A stretch of DNA of 34,623 nucleotides from positions 1-34,623 of the forward strand of contig CACWHK010000023.1 of NCBI GenBank assembly GCA_902760755.1, written 5' to 3'. Under the pieces are notes generated by a model, which was not told where the DNA came from, ran no database searches, and saw nothing but the letters and a program-made list of their open reading frames with translations. The DNA comes from an uncultured Lachnospiraceae bacterium. Its GTDB lineage: Bacteria > Bacillota > Clostridia > Lachnospirales > Lachnospiraceae. A program made the translations under genes and the position numbers. The first letter of the stretch is position 1; each line of letters starts with the position of its first letter. Of this stretch, positions 31,258 to 34,623 are shown one piece after another.

Positions 31258-34200
31258 TTATTCTTTAATGGCACCGGCTACGATTGCTACGGACTCCTTA
31301 TAGGTGGAAAGAAGTTCCTCCACTCCATCGTGGATCTTTGCAACATCCAGCGCTTTTGCGGCAAGCTCCTGTGCGTAAGCCAGATCCGCCAGCGTATCAT
31401 CGCCGATGGTCCTTGCGGAGCTCTTCAGACCGTGTACCAGAATCTGATAGTTCTGCCAGTCCTCTGCGTCGTAGGACTTCTTGATGCCCTCATATTTCTC
31501 GTCCAGATTCCTTACGAAGGTTTCCAGAAGCTCCAGATAGAACTCGTCATCCCCGATGGTGAATTCCCGCGCCTTCTCAATATTGAAGCCTGCCATGGCC
31601 AGCTGATCCACAAAGCCGGAAGATGAAGCCTCTCCGGTGGCTTCCGCTTCCGGAGCGGGTGCCTCTGCCGGCGTATCGGATGCCTTCGTGGTGTCTGCTG
31701 CCTTTGCGGTGTCTGCTGCAGGTGCCTCCGGCTCATCCTCCTTGAAATGAAGCTTCTCGGACGGAATATACTTGATCAGCATATCCTCCAGCTGGTTCAC
31801 ATCGATCGGCTTGGACAGATAGTCTGCAAAGCCGTACTCCAGATACTGTTCCCGCGCGCCTGCAATGGCATTTGCGGTCAGGGCGACGATCGGAACATCC
31901 TTCGGTGTCAGGTTCTGATCCCGGATCGCCTTCAGCGCATCCACACCGTCCATGCCCGGCATCATGTGATCCATCAGGATGATGTCGTAGCGCGTGTTCC
32001 GGATCAGATCCAGACTCTTTCTACCGCTGTCGCAAAGGTCCGGTACCACACCGTAGCGCTTCATCAGACCACGTGCCACACGGAGGTTCATCTCGTTGTC
32101 ATCGACAAACAGGATCTTCGCATCCGGCATCAGCAGGGTCTTACGGACAACAGCAGCTTCCTTTTCCTTGGAACGAAGGATGCTGTACTCGCCGATCTCT
32201 TCCCGGTCGATCACCTTCTGTGCCATGGAGAAGGAGAAGGTAGATCCCTTGCCGTACTCGCTTTCTACCTCCAGCTTGCTTCCCATCATTTCGAGAAGTC
32301 CCTGTACGATAGACATGCCGAGACCGGTTCCTTCGATATTTCGGTTCTTTTCTTCCTCCAGTCGCTGGAAGGATACGCACAGCTTGTCGATATCCTCCGG
32401 CTTGATGCCGATACCCGTATCCTTTACGGCTACCCTCAGGGTATAGTCATCGCCTTCCCCTTCTTCGCCGCGGATGGACAGGGTAACATCACCCTCGTGT
32501 GTGTACTTGACCGCATTGGTCAGAAGATTTGTGATGATCTGACGGATCCGCACGTCGTCACCGAAGAGGGTTCTCGGCAGCTTCGGATCGATATCCAGGA
32601 TCAGGTTCAGACCCTTCTTCTCTGTCCGGGCAGAAACCATATTCACCAGATTGTCGATCATATCCAGGGTCTCATACCGTACCTGCAGGATCTCCATCTT
32701 ACCGCTTTCAATCTTGGAGAAATCAAGGATTCCGTTGATCAGGGTAAGAAGCGTCTGGCTGGCACTCTTGATATTCTCTGCATATTCACGGATGTCCGGA
32801 TCATTATTCTCCCGGAGGATCATTTCATCCATACCGATCACGGCGTTGATGGGGGTCCGGATCTCATGGCTCATCTGTGCCAGGAAGTCGGACTTCGCCT
32901 GACCTGCGGCCATGGCCCGCTCCGCTGTGATCGCAAGCTCATGGTTCATATCCGCCTGAGAACGGATAACCCGGTTCAGAAGCAGGATAATAGTGATAAT
33001 GCAGGCTCCGATAAAGACTACATACATTCCGCAGTAGAGCAGGATCTCCCGGTACCAGATCCACCAGTTGCCGACCATGACGATGGAGAAACCGGAACCC
33101 TCTATCGTATTACAGAGGCAGAGACTGGTTTTGCCGTCATAGTCCCGGATGGTCCGGATTTCATCATTCTTACCCTCCAGGGAAGCTGCGTATATGTCAG
33201 CGTAGGGTGTATCTTCGATCTTTACCTGATTTGTCTTTGTCATCCGGTAGTCTGAATTCGGATGATTCAGGATGTTTCCGTAGCAGTCCACAAGGAAGAC
33301 ATATTCCTTGTCATAGACCTCGCTTTCAAAAATCCAGGTCAGCTGGTCCAGATAAATGTCGAGACCGAAGACGCCCAGGAACTTCTGGTTCTCATCGTAA
33401 ATGGCCTGGGACAGGGTGATACAGTAGGTACCGTTGGTTGCCTCGTAGTACGGCTCGGAGATGCACTGGTACGGATACTCCTCCAGCGCTTCCTTGTACC
33501 ACTCCCGTTCGGTGAAGTCGAAGCCGTCTCCGTCCCATCCGGTACTCATGATGATCGGATGTTCGGCTTCGGGATTTACAACGTAGCAGGCTGAGAAGAT
33601 GGGGTACTTCTGCGCCATCAGATTCAGCCACTCCACAGCCTGGTCATAGTTATTCAGGACCTCAGGCTGGGTTGAGATGACATTCACGAACATTTCCAGA
33701 ACGACGCTTTGTGTAACCTCCCAGTAAATGAAGTCCTGCGCGTAATGGTCCATATCGCTCTGTATGGTTTCCCGGACCACGTTGCTCCGGTTCCTTACAT
33801 AGAAGAACATGCTGATCCCGGAGATCAGGATGAGCAGGATGATGATCACATTTCGGATGCGTCGGATGGTGCTTGTAAGCGCCCGGTGCTTCTTGCGCCC
33901 GACCTCTATGGTCACGGGAGTATCTGATACGATGGTGGAGTAGGAGCGGAGGTTGTCCATCAGCTCCTTCAGGGTAAGTCCCGAGGCCTTGATGTCCGCC
34001 ATATCCGCCTTGATATCGTTGGAATTGTTGAAGCGTTCCATATCGCTGAGCCGGAGGATCTTGCCCAGAGGCTCATGCAGGTTGTTTACGATATTGGATA
34101 CAAATGCTTCGCGGCTCCGGAGGGCATCCTGTGCCTTGATCCGGTTCCTCGCACTGGCAATAAATGAGACAATGATCAGAAGAAGCAGGAGCAGATTCAC

Positions 34201-34323
34201 GATGATATTTATCCATCGCTGCGTAATGGCGTCCCCGTACAGGCTTTCATCATCCAGGAAGAGCGCCATATACCATCCGTTTCTCATGACGGAGTAAAAG
34301 GCTGTCACGTCCTCTCCTGCCAC
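31258..34323 (-). CDS. Hybrid histidine kinase with tandem Cache modules, truncated at the N-terminus
   Basis: A frame of 1021 aa from a GTG. Domains in order: the last part of a first Cache domain (AFYSVMRNGWYMALFL), TM, and a kinase-like dimerisation helix in which the H-box His is replaced (SNIVNNLHEPLGKI). Then come TM, a full second Cache-type sensor (about 185-430) and TM. HisKA (H486 in QMSHEIRTPINAV), HATPase (TNLLTNAVKY; DTGIGIKPED; GTGLGMSIV), a receiver (D785 in ILMDHMMPGMDG) and an HPt domain (H964 in LVHGLKSSARTIG) follow, after an Ala/Pro/Glu-rich linker. The GTG at 34323 has no ribosome site. Cache-like codons continue upstream (SVYKNRTSEKTNYYDVNV) to a stop at 34387-34389, so about half a Cache domain and TM1 are missing. 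It is probably a rearranged gene, possibly still expressed from an internal start. Confidence 0.85.
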   Translation of the reverse strand: MAGEDVTAFYSVMRNGWYMALFLDDESLYGDAITQRWINIIVNLLLLLLIIVSFIASARNRIKAQDALRSREAFVSNIVNNLHEPLGKILRLSDMERFNNSNDIKADMADIKASGLTLKELMDNLRSYSTIVSDTPVTIEVGRKKHRALTSTIRRIRNVIIILLILISGISMFFYVRNRSNVVRETIQSDMDHYAQDFIYWEVTQSVVLEMFVNVISTQPEVLNNYDQAVEWLNLMAQKYPIFSACYVVNPEAEHPIIMSTGWDGDGFDFTEREWYKEALEEYPYQCISEPYYEATNGTYCITLSQAIYDENQKFLGVFGLDIYLDQLTWIFESEVYDKEYVFLVDCYGNILNHPNSDYRMTKTNQVKIEDTPYADIYAASLEGKNDEIRTIRDYDGKTSLCLCNTIEGSGFSIVMVGNWWIWYREILLYCGMYVVFIGACIITIILLLNRVIRSQADMNHELAITAERAMAAGQAKSDFLAQMSHEIRTPINAVIGMDEMILRENNDPDIREYAENIKSASQTLLTLINGILDFSKIESGKMEILQVRYETLDMIDNLVNMVSARTEKKGLNLILDIDPKLPRTLFGDDVRIRQIITNLLTNAVKYTHEGDVTLSIRGEEGEGDDYTLRVAVKDTGIGIKPEDIDKLCVSFQRLEEEKNRNIEGTGLGMSIVQGLLEMMGSKLEVESEYGKGSTFSFSMAQKVIDREEIGEYSILRSKEKEAAVVRKTLLMPDAKILFVDDNEMNLRVARGLMKRYGVVPDLCDSGRKSLDLIRNTRYDIILMDHMMPGMDGVDALKAIRDQNLTPKDVPIVALTANAIAGAREQYLEYGFADYLSKPIDVNQLEDMLIKYIPSEKLHFKEDEPEAPAADTAKAADTTKASDTPAEAPAPEAEATGEASSSGFVDQLAMAGFNIEKAREFTIGDDEFYLELLETFVRNLDEKYEGIKKSYDAEDWQNYQILVHGLKSSARTIGDDTLADLAYAQELAAKALDVAKIHDGVEELLSTYKESVAIVAGAIKE

Positions 34324-34325
34324 AT

Positions 34326-34623
34326 TTACATCATAGTAATTTGTCTTTTCAGAAGTCCGGTTCTTGTATACGGAACAGACCGTGTATCACGGAAAAACAT
34401 ACTGTTTCCGGTATCATAAATCGGAGCTGGGCCAATAAATTCCATTGTGTCAGGATCGCGAAGGATTCCGAAATTTGCGAGATGTTCATCATCGTTGCTC
34501 AATAAAAAATCTGTAAGCGTCTGATAATCCATAAAATCAGACATTTTCTGTTCTGAAATACCGTGTTCAGAACAGATATGAATATACCCTTGATAGGAGT
34601 TCATATTGTTTCCATAACGACCG
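34326..34623 (-). pseudogene. HipA-like kinase fragment, cut at its C-terminus (N-terminus off window)
   Basis: The minus-strand frame is open to the window edge, so the N-terminus is outside. Seen: LTDFLLSNDDEHLANFGILR, matching the HipA-type catalytic loop (N/D-x-D-x-H-L-x-N-F-G), then FIGPAPIYDTGNSMFF, matching the metal-binding PIxDxGxS motif. Homology appears to run out around 34340-34350, where the hybrid kinase frame begins. The peptide ends with RQITMM and a stop, so the C-terminal helices of the kinase are lost. The DNA is visibly richer in A+T than the neighbouring genes, suggesting foreign origin. HipA kinases are toxins that phosphorylate glutamyl-tRNA synthetase; this one is very probably inactive. 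Confidence 0.7.

Noticed and set aside
31747-33255. Long plus-strand open frame of about 500 codons
   Set aside because: It lies wholly antisense to the hybrid kinase, whose conserved HisKA, HATPase, REC and HPt motifs are clear. The plus frame has no recognisable domain.
1-34623. CRISPR array, prophage, rRNA or tRNA genes
   Set aside because: No spaced direct repeats, phage structural or integrase genes, or conserved RNA-gene motifs were seen on either strand.

Overview
The window looks like a chromosomal segment of a low-to-mid GC Clostridia bacterium, most likely Lachnospiraceae-like. The evidence is strong AGGAGG-type ribosome binding sites, ferredoxin-rich anaerobic enzymes, oxygen-sensitive glycyl radical chemistry, GH94 phosphorolysis of beta-glucans, FtsX-type ABC/two-component modules and a type I c-di-GMP riboswitch. 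No rRNA, tRNA, CRISPR array, transposase or phage structural gene was seen. The genus cannot be fixed by eye.

Region 1 (1-8813, all +) is a coherent sulfonate-to-sulfide block. It holds the end of an SsuB/TauB-type ABC ATPase, a glycyl radical enzyme that matches isethionate sulfite-lyase (IslA) at all eight active-site positions I remember, and its radical-SAM activase (IslB). These are followed by a TusA-like small protein, a compact siroheme sulfite reductase with two ferredoxin clusters, a FecCD/BtuF-type metal-chelate ABC importer, and the siroheme-synthesis dehydrogenase/chelatase. Together they could import a C2 sulfonate, cleave it to acetaldehyde and sulfite, reduce the sulfite to sulfide, and supply iron and siroheme for that reduction.

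Region 2 (8814-16194) holds a membrane-anchored PP2C/SpoIIE-type phosphatase with its own promoter and preceding terminator. An operon of two GH94 phosphorylases follows, the second very like cellobiose phosphorylase, and ends at a strong terminator.

Region 3 (16236-21781) opens with a consensus sigma-A promoter, a c-di-GMP-I riboswitch with a terminator platform, and a small helix-turn-helix protein. Next comes an ABC-2 exporter (ATPase plus two permeases) translationally coupled to a DesK/LiaS-type histidine kinase and a NarL-type regulator. It is separated from a convergent gene by a perfect 29-bp inverted repeat.

Region 4 (21786-23781) has a serine palmitoyltransferase-like alpha-oxoamine synthase (-) divergent from a UBA/DUF4342-like membrane protein (+).

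Region 5 (23814-31247) is an FtsX-type ABC transporter whose ATPase and permease genes are separated by a 180-bp multibranched palindromic element. An EAL phosphodiesterase with a degenerate GGDEF domain and an OmpR/VanS-type two-component pair follow.

Region 6 (31258-34623, -) is a large hybrid histidine kinase that has lost its natural N-terminus where it abuts a C-terminally cut HipA-like kinase fragment.
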